Positions 36,922-46,720 of a stretch of 64,000 bases of DNA are shown piece by piece. Positions within the stretch are counted from its first letter, which is position 1; every line of letters starts with the position of its first letter. The stretch is from positions 1 to 64,000 of the forward strand of contig NZ_BCUS01000014.1 in NCBI RefSeq assembly GCF_001591345.1. Reading direction: 5' to 3'. Origin of the DNA: Variovorax boronicumulans NBRC 103145. Its GTDB lineage: Bacteria > Pseudomonadota > Gammaproteobacteria > Burkholderiales > Burkholderiaceae_C. Below the pieces are notes generated by a model that had not been told where the DNA came from, made no database searches, and worked only from the letters and a program-made list of their open reading frames with translations. A program made the translations under genes and the position numbers.

Positions 36922-38048
36922 ACCCGCGCCCCACCGCACGCCGCGCCCAGCGCGGGCTGACGCTGATCGAGCTGATGGTGGCCATCACCATCATGCTCAT
37001 CGTGATGGCCGCGCTGCTCACGCTGTTCCTCAACGTGAGCGGCTCCCAGCGCGAGATGGAGCGCGTCAACCGCCAGATCGAAACCGGGCGCCTGAGCATC
37101 TTCGTGCTCGAGAACGAGATCTCGCACGCGGGCTTCTGGGAAAACTACATGCCCGAATTCGACGACCTCACGGTCAGCGCCGCGCCCACGCACGTGCCCA
37201 CCGGCGCCGTGCCCGACCCCTGCCTGGCCTACTCGGCCGCGAACTGGACCGAGGACTACAAGCGCCAGCTGCTCGACCTGCCCGTGCAGGTCTACAGCAG
37301 CGTGCCGGCCACCTGCACCGACCTGCTGACGCACCACAAGACCGGCACCGACATCCTCGTGGTGCGCCATGCCGAAACCTGCCTGCCCGGCACGCTCCAT
37401 TGCGACGCCGACGTGGCCGGCGCGATGTACTTCCAGTCGTCGCTGTGCGGCACGCAAAAGCCCTCGTCGTTCGACCTCTCGACTGGCGTCTTCGACCAGA
37501 TGTTCCTCAAGGACTGCACCACCCCTTCGCCCAAGCGCAAGCTGGTGGCCGACATCTACTACGTGCGCGACTACGCCGAGGCCGAAAACGACGGAATTCC
37601 CACGCTGGCACGCTCGCGCTTCGACCTGGTGGGCGGCACGCTCGCGCAGCAACCGCCCACGGCGCTGATCGAAGGCGTCGAGGGCTTTCGCGTCGAGCTC
37701 GGCCTGGACACGCTGAGCAAGACCGGCGCCGCCGTCAACTACGCCCAGGCCATCGCCTGGGCCGACCCGGCGAACAAGTCCACCCCGTCCAACCGCGGCG
37801 ACGGCAGCCCCGACGGCGCCTTCGTGCACTGCGGCGCGACCTGCACCGCCGACCAGCTGGTCAACGCGGTGGCCGTGAAGCTGTATGTGCTCGCGCGCGC
37901 CACCGCCATCTCGCCGGGCCACACCGACACGCGCAGGTACCAGATGGGTGCCGTGGCGCTCGGGCCGTTCAACGACCACTACAAGCGGCACGCGTTCGCG
38001 ACCACCGTGCGCCTGACCAACGTCACCGGCCGGAGGGAAACGCCATGA
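36918..38048 (+). CDS. pilW: Type IV pilus assembly protein PilW
   Basis: This is a 376-residue minor pilin of the large PilW type. The prepilin motif RGLTLIELMVAITIMLIVMA is followed by a long globular domain containing several cysteines. ATG 36918 overlaps the pilV stop as ATGA. It takes part in priming pilus assembly at the tip with PilY1. Confidence 0.92.
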   Translation: MNPRPTARRAQRGLTLIELMVAITIMLIVMAALLTLFLNVSGSQREMERVNRQIETGRLSIFVLENEISHAGFWENYMPEFDDLTVSAAPTHVPTGAVPDPCLAYSAANWTEDYKRQLLDLPVQVYSSVPATCTDLLTHHKTGTDILVVRHAETCLPGTLHCDADVAGAMYFQSSLCGTQKPSSFDLSTGVFDQMFLKDCTTPSPKRKLVADIYYVRDYAEAENDGIPTLARSRFDLVGGTLAQQPPTALIEGVEGFRVELGLDTLSKTGAAVNYAQAIAWADPANKSTPSNRGDGSPDGAFVHCGATCTADQLVNAVAVKLYVLARATAISPGHTDTRRYQMGAVALGPFNDHYKRHAFATTVRLTNVTGRRETP

Positions 38049-38662
38049 AGCCACGCGTGCACGCCGGCCGCTCCACCCAGACCCAGCGCGGCGCCGCGCT
38101 GATCATCGGGATGATCATGCTGCTGCTGATCACGCTCGTGGTCACCGCCGCCTTCAACCTCAGCGGCGCCAACCTCAAGGCCGTGGGCAACCTGCAGACC
38201 CGCAACGAAGCCGTGGCCGCCGCCAACCGCGCGATCGAGGAGGTCGCGGCCAGCCTGCTGGTGCCCGGCAGCGACGGCACCCCGTCGCTCGCGCCGCCGC
38301 AGGGCACCGTGAGCATGGTCGACATCAACAACGACGGCGTGGACGACTACAAGGTCACCATTGCCCCGCCCGTGTGCGTGCGCGCCACCAAGGCCGTCGA
38401 CAGCAGCGGCGGCGGCAGCACGGGCCCGGGCGGCATCACGGGCGGCGCGTCCAGCAGCGGCTCCGGGCTTGCGGCCCTGCCCGACCAGTACAACGCCGTG
38501 TGGGACATCAGTACCACCGTGACCGACACCACCCCCGGCGCCACCGGCACCTCGACCTCCGTGCGCCAGGGCGTGCGGGCGCTGCTCAACAAGGCGCAGT
38601 TCGAAGCGCTGTGCGCGCCGCCACCTGCCGCACCAGCCGAACCTGCGCCTGTCCCCCCTTGA
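38045..38662 (+). CDS. pilX: Type IV pilus assembly protein PilX
   Basis: This is a 205-residue minor pilin-like protein. The N-terminus QRGAALIIGMIMLLLITLVV is the PilX type, lacking the usual Glu5. The middle holds a Gly/Ser-rich linker (SSGGGSTGPGG) and the C-terminus is Pro/Ala-rich. The start overlaps the pilW stop (ATGA) and pilY1 follows 26 bases later. Confidence 0.9.
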   Translation: MKPRVHAGRSTQTQRGAALIIGMIMLLLITLVVTAAFNLSGANLKAVGNLQTRNEAVAAANRAIEEVAASLLVPGSDGTPSLAPPQGTVSMVDINNDGVDDYKVTIAPPVCVRATKAVDSSGGGSTGPGGITGGASSSGSGLAALPDQYNAVWDISTTVTDTTPGATGTSTSVRQGVRALLNKAQFEALCAPPPAAPAEPAPVPP

Positions 38663-38688
38663 ACCACGACGATGAACGGGCCCCCGCC

Positions 38689-41600
38689 ATGACAAGAAAA
38701 CTACTCACCACGCTGTGGGCCGCCGTGCTGCTCGCGTTGCCGATGCAGGCTGCGCAGGCGGAGGACATCGATCTCTTCGTGGGCTACAACCCCGCCGTCA
38801 CCCAGGCCCCGAACGTGCTGTTCGTGCTGGACAACACGGCCAACTGGAACCAGCCCTTCACCGCCGAGCTCAACGCGCTCGCCAGCGCCTTCGAAAGCCT
38901 GCAGGCCGACAAGTTCAAGGTCGGCCTGATGATGTTCACCGAGACCGGCCAGGGCAATTCGAACAGCGACGGCGGCTACGTGCGCGCCGCGGTGCGCACG
39001 CTCGACAGCGGCACCAAGCTCAAGTACGGCGCCATGATCCGCAGCCTGGACAAGGTGGCCGACAAGTCCAACGGCGGCAAGGCCGGCAAGACCATGGCGG
39101 AGGTCTACCGCTACCTGGCCAGCGCCGCGCCCATCGCCGGCAACGGCAAGGTCAAGACCGACTACACCGGCAACGTGAGCGGCACCGCGGCATCGAAGGC
39201 CATCTACGCGCTCACGCGCAACGCCCTGGCCAGCGTCAACGCCAGCACCTATGTCGGCCCGAGCACCGAGAACTGCATCGGCACCTTCGTCATCTACATC
39301 AGCAACGGCGCAGCGCAGGACAACAACAACGACAACCAGCTCTCCAACGAAGCCCTGCGCGCCGCCGGCGGCAGCACCGCCCAGATCACGCTCAGCCCCA
39401 GCGGCTCGCAGGACAACACGGCCGACGAATGGGCGCGCTTCCTGCAGACCAGCATGGGCGTCAAGGTCTACACCATCGAGGCCGCCAAGGCCACCCAGGG
39501 CCAGGGCCCGGGCTGGAGCGCGCTGCTGCAGAGCATGGCCAAGCAGAGCAACGGCGAGTACTACGACCTCTCGAGCAAGCCCGAACTCGGCGCCGCGCTC
39601 GGCGAGGCGCTGGACGACATCTTCAGCAAGATCCAGTCGGTCAACAGCGTGTTCTCCTCGGTGAGCCTGCCCGTGAGCGTGAACACCCAGGGCACCTACC
39701 TGAACCAGGTGTTCGTGGGCATGTTCCGCCCCGACGAGAACGCCTTTCCGCGCTGGAACGGCAACCTCAAGCAATACAAGCTCGGGCTGGACAGCAGCAG
39801 CCAGCTGATCCTGCAGGACGCGGACGACAAGAACGCGGTGAACAACCAGACCGGCTTCATCGCGCCCTGCGCGCGCAGTTTCTGGACACCCGCCGCCAGC
39901 GACAGCGACGCCTACTGGAGCTTCCGGCCGTCCGGCGACTGCCTCAAGAAGGAAGCCGCGGACAGCCCCGACGGCAACGTGGTGGAAAAAGGCGCGCAGG
40001 GCTACATGCTGCGCGGCGTCGTGCCGGCCGTGCGCAACATGAAGACCTGCGCGGCGGGCAGCTGCACCGCGCTCACCGCCTTCGACGACGCCAACACGGC
40101 CATTACCACGACCGCGCTCGGCATCGCCGCGGACGCGACCGCGGACCGCACCAAGCTCATCAACTGGGCGCGAGGCCTGGACAACAAGGGCGACGAACGG
40201 CCCAACGCCCAGGGCAACCCGGTGCCCTCGAGCGCCATGCGTCCCTCGGTGCACGGCGACGTGGTGCACTCGCGCCCGGTGGCCATCAACTACGGCACCG
40301 ACGCCTCGCCCCAGGTGGTGGTGTTCTACGGCGGCAACGACGGTGTGCTGCGCGCCATCAACGGCAACCGCAACACGGCCATCGGCGGGGCCGCCGCAGG
40401 CTCCGAGCTGTGGTCGTTCATGCCGCCCGAGTTCTACGGCAGCCTCAAGCGGCTGTACGACAACACCACGCGCATCAACTTCCCCGGCCTGCCCGTCAGC
40501 CTGGGCACAGTGGCGCCCAAGCCCTACGGCATGGACGGCGCGGTCGCGGCCTACCGTCAGGGCAGCACCGCCTGGCTCTACGCCAGCATGCGCCGCGGCG
40601 GCCGGCTGGTCTACGCCTTCGACGTCTCGTCGCCCGCCGCACCCACGCTGAAGTGGCGCAAGGGCTGCCCCAACCAGAACGACGACACCGGCTGCGACAC
40701 CGGCTTCGAAGGCATCGGCCAGACCTGGTCGGCGCCGAAGGTGCTGCGCGCCACCGGCTACGGCAGCGGCAGCAGCCCGCTGCTGGTCTTCGGCGGCGGC
40801 TACGACAAGTGCGAAGACGTCGACACCAACAGCGCCGCCCAGGCCTGCGGCACCGGCGTGAAGGGCAACCGGATCTACGTGCTCGACGCCAACACCGGCG
40901 CGCAGCTCAAGGTGTTCACCACCGCCCGCCCCGTGGTCGGCGAAGTGACGGTGGTCACCGACACCCTGGGCGTCGCCACCATCGCCTACGCAGCCGACCT
41001 GGGCGGCAACGTCTACCGCATCGCCATCGGCAGCGCGGCCCCGTCCGCCTGGGCCATGACCCAGATCGCCTCGCTCGGCTGCGACACGGTGACCACCTGC
41101 ACGCCCAACCGCAAGTTCATGTTCGGCCCCGACGTGGTCGCGGACAACGGCGCCTACGTCGTGCTGCTGGGCTCGGGCGACCGCGAGAAGCCGCTGCGCC
41201 ACTACAACGTCGCGCTCGGCGTGGCCAACCGCTTCTACATGCTGGTCGACAAGCCCACCGACGCCACCTGGCTGACCAGCGAGGCCGACCGCTGCGGCAC
41301 CGGCAACGAGGTGCTGTGCCATACCTCGCTGCAGGCCATCACCGACGCGAGCACGCCGAGTTCGTCCGACCTCGCCACCAAGAAGGGCTGGTACCTCGGG
41401 CTCGCAGCGGGCGAGCAGGTCGTGACCGGTTCGGTGACCGCCTACGGCGTCACCACCTTCAACACCCACACGCCCACCAACCCCAACACGCAGTCGTGCC
41501 GGGCCGACCTGGGCACCGCGCGGGTCTACAACGTGTCGTACGTCAACGCGGCCGCCCAGGGCACCAACGGGCGCTTCCAGAACGTGGTGGGCGGCGGCCT

Positions 41601-41766
41601 CGCGCCCACGCCGGTCGTGGGCCGCGTGCAGCTGGACGGCGATGGCGGCATGCGCGACGTGGTCATCGGCGCCAACCCCGACTCCTTCCTCAGCCCCAAG
41701 GGCACCGCGCCCAAGGCCGCCTTCAAGCAGCCCAAGGGCCGGGTCTACTGGTTCATCCAGAAGTAA
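38689..41766 (+). CDS. pilY1: Type IV pilus tip adhesin PilY1
   Basis: This is a 1025-residue secreted protein. A signal peptide ends at QAAQAED. A von Willebrand A-like N-terminal half opens with NVLFVLDNTANW and spans to about residue 320. The conserved C-terminal beta-propeller half has VVVFYGGNDGVLRAINGN and LWSFMPPEFYG, and a DGDGGMRD loop near the end that resembles the calcium-binding loop known from Pseudomonas PilY1. The vWA metal site is altered (DNTAN rather than DxSxS), as in many PilY1 proteins. It caps the minor pilin complex and mediates adhesion and surface sensing. Confidence 0.93.
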   Translation: MTRKLLTTLWAAVLLALPMQAAQAEDIDLFVGYNPAVTQAPNVLFVLDNTANWNQPFTAELNALASAFESLQADKFKVGLMMFTETGQGNSNSDGGYVRAAVRTLDSGTKLKYGAMIRSLDKVADKSNGGKAGKTMAEVYRYLASAAPIAGNGKVKTDYTGNVSGTAASKAIYALTRNALASVNASTYVGPSTENCIGTFVIYISNGAAQDNNNDNQLSNEALRAAGGSTAQITLSPSGSQDNTADEWARFLQTSMGVKVYTIEAAKATQGQGPGWSALLQSMAKQSNGEYYDLSSKPELGAALGEALDDIFSKIQSVNSVFSSVSLPVSVNTQGTYLNQVFVGMFRPDENAFPRWNGNLKQYKLGLDSSSQLILQDADDKNAVNNQTGFIAPCARSFWTPAASDSDAYWSFRPSGDCLKKEAADSPDGNVVEKGAQGYMLRGVVPAVRNMKTCAAGSCTALTAFDDANTAITTTALGIAADATADRTKLINWARGLDNKGDERPNAQGNPVPSSAMRPSVHGDVVHSRPVAINYGTDASPQVVVFYGGNDGVLRAINGNRNTAIGGAAAGSELWSFMPPEFYGSLKRLYDNTTRINFPGLPVSLGTVAPKPYGMDGAVAAYRQGSTAWLYASMRRGGRLVYAFDVSSPAAPTLKWRKGCPNQNDDTGCDTGFEGIGQTWSAPKVLRATGYGSGSSPLLVFGGGYDKCEDVDTNSAAQACGTGVKGNRIYVLDANTGAQLKVFTTARPVVGEVTVVTDTLGVATIAYAADLGGNVYRIAIGSAAPSAWAMTQIASLGCDTVTTCTPNRKFMFGPDVVADNGAYVVLLGSGDREKPLRHYNVALGVANRFYMLVDKPTDATWLTSEADRCGTGNEVLCHTSLQAITDASTPSSSDLATKKGWYLGLAAGEQVVTGSVTAYGVTTFNTHTPTNPNTQSCRADLGTARVYNVSYVNAAAQGTNGRFQNVVGGGLAPTPVVGRVQLDGDGGMRDVVIGANPDSFLSPKGTAPKAAFKQPKGRVYWFIQK

Positions 41767-41782
41767 CGCCGTGCACCCGCGC

Positions 41783-42307
41783 ATGCGCAACCACCACCCC
41801 AGGCAGGCCCGCACCCGGCCGCGCGGCTTCACGCTCATCGAGCTGATGGTCACGCTGGCCGTGCTGGTGGTGCTGATCGCCATTGCCGTGCCCTCGTTCG
41901 ACGGCATCCGGCTGTCCACCCGCCTGAGCAGCTACAGCACCGCGCTGGTCGCGGGCAGCCAGCTGGCGCGCAGCGAGGCCATCAAGCGCAACGCCCCCGT
42001 CACCCTGTGCGCCTCGGCCAACGGCACCAGCTGCAGCACCAACGGGCAGTGGGAAGCCGGCTGGATCGTGCGCAGCGACACGCAGGTGCTGCGCGTCGAG
42101 CCCGCGGCCGCCAGCGGCTACCGGCTGCGCGAGGCCGGCGGCGCCAGCGCCGTCGTGTTCCAGGCCACCGGCCTGGGCGCCGGCCAGAGCCGCATCACCA
42201 TCTGCCGCGCCACCCCGAGCGCCGACCAGTCGCGCGCCGTGAGCATCAGCGCCACAGGGCGCACCACCGTCACCCGGGCGAGCGGCGGCACCTGCGCCGC
42301 GACCTGA
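41783..42307 (+). CDS. Minor pilin FimT/GspH family
   Basis: This is a 174-residue prepilin with the cleavage motif RGFTLIELMVTLAVLVVLIA and the GspH/FimT-type C-terminal domain (QLARSEAIKRNAPVTLCAS, then VVFQATGLG). An in-frame GTG at 41771 is an alternative start. It is the last gene of the pilus operon, 16 bases after pilY1, and would complete the tip-priming complex. Confidence 0.88.
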   Translation: MRNHHPRQARTRPRGFTLIELMVTLAVLVVLIAIAVPSFDGIRLSTRLSSYSTALVAGSQLARSEAIKRNAPVTLCASANGTSCSTNGQWEAGWIVRSDTQVLRVEPAAASGYRLREAGGASAVVFQATGLGAGQSRITICRATPSADQSRAVSISATGRTTVTRASGGTCAAT

Positions 42308-42426
42308 CCCGGGCCGGCCGAGGGGGTCCGCCGGACGAACGACAATAGGGCCCTGTGGCAAGCCCGGGCGCCGGTCCCGCCTCTCTTGCCTTGACGACCT
42401 TCACCAGGAACAACGCTCCCGCATTC

Positions 42427-43269
42427 ATGGAACACCGGCTGGACTGGGCCCTTGCCGCCTGCGCTCGCATCCTCAGGCCCTTGGTCCGGCTGGCGCTGGC
42501 CATGGGCGTCAAGCACCCGCACCTCGAAGCCCTGCTGCGCGACCTGCTCATCGAGGAAGCCCAGCGCACCTGGCGCGCCCAGGGCGTGACCAAGCCCAAC
42601 CTCAGCCAGATTTCGGTCACCACCGGGCTGAACCGCAAGGTCGTCACCGCCAAGGTCCGCGCCACCGTCGACCCGCTGCCGCACACCGAGCTGTCAGCGG
42701 CCGCCAAGACTTTTACGTTGTGGTTACAGATGACCACCGACGACGACTCCCTGCGCCGCCTGCCCGTCGTCACCGAGGGTGACGGGCCCTCGTTCGAGCG
42801 CGTGGCCCGCCTGGCCAGCCGGGGCAACGTGCACCACCGCACCATCCTCGACGAGCTGGTGCGCCTGCAGATGGTGGCCGAAAGCGACGGTAGCGCCGAA
42901 CTCACGGCCGACGGCTTCGTGCCGGTGGAAGACCTGCAGTCGATGCTCGCCTTCCTGGGCGACAACGGCCGCGACCACCTGCTGGCCGCCGTCTCCAACA
43001 CCCTGGGCGAACAGCCCCGCATGCTCGAGCGCGCCGTGTACGCGCGCGGGCTCACGCTGGCCGACTGCACGGCCATCGAACGCCTCGTGCGCGAGCGCTG
43101 GGCCGGCCTGCACCACGAGCTGGCCCGCGAGATGACCGAAGCCGTCGACCGCGTGCCCCCCGAGGCCACCGCGAAGGCGCGCATCCGCGTCGGCATCTAC
43201 ACGTATTACGAAGACGAAGAAGGCGCGCCCGCCCCCGGAGCGCCCCAGCACAACGAGTCCCCCCGATGA
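42427..43269 (+). CDS. DUF6502-like family protein
   Basis: This is a 280-residue soluble protein (MEHRLDWALAACARILRPLV). The N-terminal part reads like a winged helix (NLSQISVTTGLNRKVVTAKV) and a second helical region includes GNVHHRTILDELVRLQMVAE. This fits the DUF6502 family, whose members are often found with DUF5666 lipoproteins and may be DNA-binding. The start may alternatively lie upstream at 42355. It overlaps the next gene as ATGA, so the two are coupled. Confidence 0.65.
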   Translation: MEHRLDWALAACARILRPLVRLALAMGVKHPHLEALLRDLLIEEAQRTWRAQGVTKPNLSQISVTTGLNRKVVTAKVRATVDPLPHTELSAAAKTFTLWLQMTTDDDSLRRLPVVTEGDGPSFERVARLASRGNVHHRTILDELVRLQMVAESDGSAELTADGFVPVEDLQSMLAFLGDNGRDHLLAAVSNTLGEQPRMLERAVYARGLTLADCTAIERLVRERWAGLHHELAREMTEAVDRVPPEATAKARIRVGIYTYYEDEEGAPAPGAPQHNESPR

Positions 43270-44641
43270 ACACGCCTCCCCTCTCCTTGCGACTCGTGCG
43301 CGGCCTGCTGATGGCCGGCGCCATGGCCCTGCTTCTGTCCTGCGGGGGAGGCGGCGGTGGCAGTGGAGGCGGCGGCACATTGGGTTTCGGCACCGCCGGC
43401 ACCACGGCCACCGGCAACGGCAACGGCGGTGGGGGCGGCGACGGCGGCTCGGGTGACGCCGGCAGCGGCACGGGCAACGGCAGCACGGGAAGCACGGGCG
43501 CCGGCGGCGACAGCACCGCCAGCAACACCCAACGGGCGACGGCTCGGGCGTGGGCTCCGGCGGCACCGGCGTGACCGCCGACGCCGCCGGCATCGGCGCG
43601 GCCGACGGCCTGGGCAGCGTGATCCTCAACGGCCTGCGTTACAACACCGACAGCGCCACCTTCAGCCTCGAGGACACCACCGAGCTGCAGATCGGCATGA
43701 GCGCGCGCATCGCCGGCAAGGTCGACGCCAACTTCACCAGCGGCATCGCCGCCACGGTCGTCTCGGCCGCCGAGCTGCGCGGCGCCGTGTCGGCCATCGA
43801 CCTGAAGGACGGCAGCTTCACCGTCATGGGCGCCCGCGTGACCACCGACAACGCCACCGTCTGGGGCGACGCCAAGGGCGCCAGCGACCTGGTCGACGGC
43901 GCCGTGGTGCAGGTGTGGGGCCTGCCCGCCGCGCCGGGCACGCTGCGCGCCACGCGCGTGCAGGTGGCGCCCGCCACCATCGCCCCGCTGGTGACCGGCA
44001 CCGTGCAGAACCTCGACCGCGGCGGCCAGCAGTTCACGCTCGGCCTGCTGACCATCGACTTCGGCGGCGCGGCCTTCGGCCCCGGCATCGATGCCGCGAG
44101 CCTGGCCAACGGCACCATCGTCCGCGTGCGCGGCACGGCGGCGCCGGCCGCCGGCCGCTTCACCGCCACCCAGGTGCAGGGCTGGTACGCCATTCCCTCG
44201 GCCGACGGCATCGCGCTGCAGCTGGCCGGCGTGGTCACCGACTTCGCCGCGCTCGGCGACTTCCGCGTGCTCGGCAACAAGATCGACGCGCGCAACGCCC
44301 AGATCACCGGCGGGCCCAGCGGCTCCATCGGCAACGGCGTGAAGGTCGAGGTCGACGGTTTCCTCTCGGGCCAGGTGCTCGTGGTCAAGAAACTGCGCAT
44401 CCGCCACGTGCCCGGCACTGGCGGGCCGGTGTCGTTCACCGTGATCGGCCCCATCGCCAACTACATGTCGGCCGCCGACTTCATCGTGCGCGGCCAGCGC
44501 GTGGATGCCAGCGGCTCCGGTACCATCTTCGAAAACGGCACCGCCGCGGACCTGGGCAACGGCAAGCGCGTGACCGTCGTTGGCGACCGCGTGGTCGACG
44601 GCGTGCTCATCGCCCAAAGCGTGAGCTTCATGCAGCCCTGA
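43266..44641 (+). pseudogene. DUF5666 lipoprotein gene split by a frameshift
   Basis: The first frame (43266-43574) encodes a lipoprotein signal MALLLSCGGGGGG and a Gly-rich linker. The second frame (open to 44641) continues the Gly-rich linker and carries repeated DUF5666 beta-domains (LQIGMSARIAGKVDANFTS, VVQVWGLPAAPGTLRATRVQ and similar). The frames change at about 43527-43537, where AACACCCAACGGGCGACGGC reads as T-N-G-D-G only if one C and one G are removed. It is either a genuine disruption of the export signal or base-calling errors in CCC and GGG runs. An intact product would be about 457 residues, outer-membrane or periplasmic, of unknown function. Confidence 0.75.
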
Positions 44642-44745
44642 GGTCCGGGCCCTGGCGGTCCGGCCGCGCAGTGCATGCACCCAGGGTGCACGCACCGCGC
44701 CCCACAGGCCACGCCACCCATGGCGCGACCGGATCGATCGGAGCC

Positions 44746-46035
44746 ATGGACACACACACCACCTCTGCGCCCGCTCCCACGTCGCCCCGCTGCTGCATTG
44801 CCGGCGGCGGCCCGGCCGGCATGGTGCTGGGCCTGCTGCTTGCGCGCGCGGGCGTGCCCGTCGTCGTGCTCGAGAAACACCTCGACTTCCTGCGCGACTT
44901 CCGGGGCGACACCGTGCACCCCTCGACCCTCGAAGTGCTGCACGAACTCGGCCTGCTCGACGCCTTCCTGCAACGCCCGCACAACCGCATCGAAGAGCTG
45001 CGCGGCACCTACGAAGGCCGCGGCGTGACCATTGCCGACTTCAGGCGGCTGCCCACGCACGCCCGCTTCCTGGTGCTCATGCCGCAATGGGAGTTCCTGG
45101 ACTTCATGTGCGACGAGGCGCGGCGCTACCCCGGCTTCGAGCTGTGGACCGACGCCGAGGCCGTCGGCCTGCTGCAGGACAAGGGTCGCGTCAACGGCGT
45201 GAAAGTTCGCGTCGGCGCCCGGCGCCCCGACAGCGGCGGCCCGAAGGACATCGAGCTGCACGCCTCCCTCATCGTGGCCGCCGACGGCCGCCACTCCACC
45301 CTGCGCGACGCGGCGGCGCTACCGCACATCAGCTACGGCGCGCCCATCGACGTGCTGTGGATGCGCATTCCCAAGCTCCCCGGCGACCCCGAAGCCACCG
45401 GCGGCCACATCGCGGCGGGCCACCTCCTGGTGACGCTCAACCGCGGCGACTACTGGCAGTGCGCCTTCGTCATCCGCAAGGGCGGCAGCGCCGAACTGCA
45501 GTCGCGCGGCATTGCCGCCTTCCACGCCGAGATCGCGCGCATCGCGCCCTTCTTCGCCACACGCCTGCCCGAGGCCCTGCCCGACTGGGAGGCCGTGAAG
45601 CTGCTCGAAGTGACCGTCGACCGGCTCGAATCGTGGTCGTGCCCCGGCCTGCTGTGCATCGGCGACGCCGCGCACGCCATGTCGCCCGTGGGCGGCGTCG
45701 GCATCAACCTCGCCGTGCAGGACGCCGTGGCCGCCGCCAACCTGCTGGCCGCGTCGCTGGCCGGCAGCGCCACCGACAAGGAAATCGACAACCTGCTGCC
45801 CCAGCTGCAGCGCCGCCGCGAATGGCCCGTGCGCGTCACCCAGGCCGCGCAGCGCCTCGTGCAGGACCGCGTGCTGATGCCCGTGCTCAGCCGCAAGGCA
45901 GCGGCATCGACCGCGCCCCGCCCCATGCCCTGGCCCCTGCGCCTGCTGGGGCGCTGGCCGTGGCTGCGCACCCTGCCGGCGCGCGCCGTGGGCATCGGCG
46001 TGCGGGCCGAGCACGTGCAGTCGCCGCGCGCGTAA
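44746..46035 (+). CDS. FAD-dependent monooxygenase (PHBH/UbiH-like)
   Basis: This is a 429-residue flavoprotein. The N-terminal Rossmann motif is CCIAGGGPAGMVLGLLLARA; the FAD-ribityl motif GDAAHAMSPVGGVGINLAVQD near residue 305 and a mid-sequence ADGRHSTLRD complete the group A aromatic hydroxylase signature. Such enzymes use NAD(P)H and O2 to hydroxylate aromatic or polyketide substrates. The substrate is unknown and there is no adjacent catabolic gene. It lies 104 bases after the frameshifted lipoprotein gene. Confidence 0.88.
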   Translation: MDTHTTSAPAPTSPRCCIAGGGPAGMVLGLLLARAGVPVVVLEKHLDFLRDFRGDTVHPSTLEVLHELGLLDAFLQRPHNRIEELRGTYEGRGVTIADFRRLPTHARFLVLMPQWEFLDFMCDEARRYPGFELWTDAEAVGLLQDKGRVNGVKVRVGARRPDSGGPKDIELHASLIVAADGRHSTLRDAAALPHISYGAPIDVLWMRIPKLPGDPEATGGHIAAGHLLVTLNRGDYWQCAFVIRKGGSAELQSRGIAAFHAEIARIAPFFATRLPEALPDWEAVKLLEVTVDRLESWSCPGLLCIGDAAHAMSPVGGVGINLAVQDAVAAANLLAASLAGSATDKEIDNLLPQLQRRREWPVRVTQAAQRLVQDRVLMPVLSRKAAASTAPRPMPWPLRLLGRWPWLRTLPARAVGIGVRAEHVQSPRA

Positions 46036-46057
46036 CGCGCGAATCGGGTTCGTCGGA

Positions 46058-46615
46058 TCAGCCGGGCCGTCGCGCCTGCGTCGGCTGGCGCGACCAGTAC
46101 ACGCCGTCGAGCCGGTCGAGCCGCACCTCGCCACCCGTGGACGGCGCATGCACGAAACGCCCGTCGCCCACATAGATGCCCGCATGCGTGGGCGACGCCG
46201 AGCCGAACAACACCAGGTCGCCCGAGCGAAGCTCCGACATCGGCACCGGCCGGCCGAAGCCCGCCATGCGCGACACCGTGCGCGGCGGCACCTGCCCCAC
46301 GCTGTGGCGGTACACGTAGCCGATGAGCCCGCTGCAATCGAACCCGCCCTCGGGCGAGTTGCCGCCATAGCGGTACGGCGTGCCGACCAGCCCCAGCGCA
46401 TGGATCGTGATGCTGTTCGACTGCTCCGACGTCAACGGCGGGATGTTGCTGCTGGGCACCGAACCACCGGGCGTGCGCGTCGGCGGCGGGCTTGCGCAGC
46501 CGATGGCCAGGAGGCAGGCGGTGACGGCGGGGATCAGTCGGAACAGGAGCCGCTGCTGCAGCAGCGACAGCGATGCGGGGGAATGAGGAGGCGTCGGCAA
46601 TGGTGTGTCGAGCAT
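46058..46615 (-). CDS. NlpC/P60 family cell-wall peptidase lipoprotein
   Basis: This is a 185-residue lipoprotein (lipobox LLAIGC, Cys40) with an NlpC/P60 cysteine-peptidase domain. The catalytic Cys94 is in GGFDCSGL, His144 in THAGIYVG and the third polar residue His156 in RFVHAP. Such enzymes cut the D-gamma-glutamyl-diaminopimelate bond of peptidoglycan, as Spr/MepS does. The start at 46615 gives a normal lipoprotein leader. Confidence 0.9.
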   Translation of the reverse strand: MLDTPLPTPPHSPASLSLLQQRLLFRLIPAVTACLLAIGCASPPPTRTPGGSVPSSNIPPLTSEQSNSITIHALGLVGTPYRYGGNSPEGGFDCSGLIGYVYRHSVGQVPPRTVSRMAGFGRPVPMSELRSGDLVLFGSASPTHAGIYVGDGRFVHAPSTGGEVRLDRLDGVYWSRQPTQARRPG

Positions 46616-46720
46616 GGGCGCAGGCCGGTCTTGTGGACGTGGCCCGACTCTAGCGCGAGTGGGCCGGATCGCAATGCAGAGCCCCTTGGCGGGCGACAAC
46701 GCCCTCGCCCGTCCTCGTCA

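Noticed and set aside
38701..41919. 1072-residue minus-strand frame opposite pilY1
   Set aside because: Antisense shadow; the plus strand encodes a recognisable PilY1 with signal peptide and propeller.
43550..44641. Second frame of the DUF5666 gene as an independent gene starting at GTG 43550
   Set aside because: It has no signal peptide or ribosome binding site and its first residues continue the Gly-rich linker of the upstream frame, so one frameshifted gene fits better.
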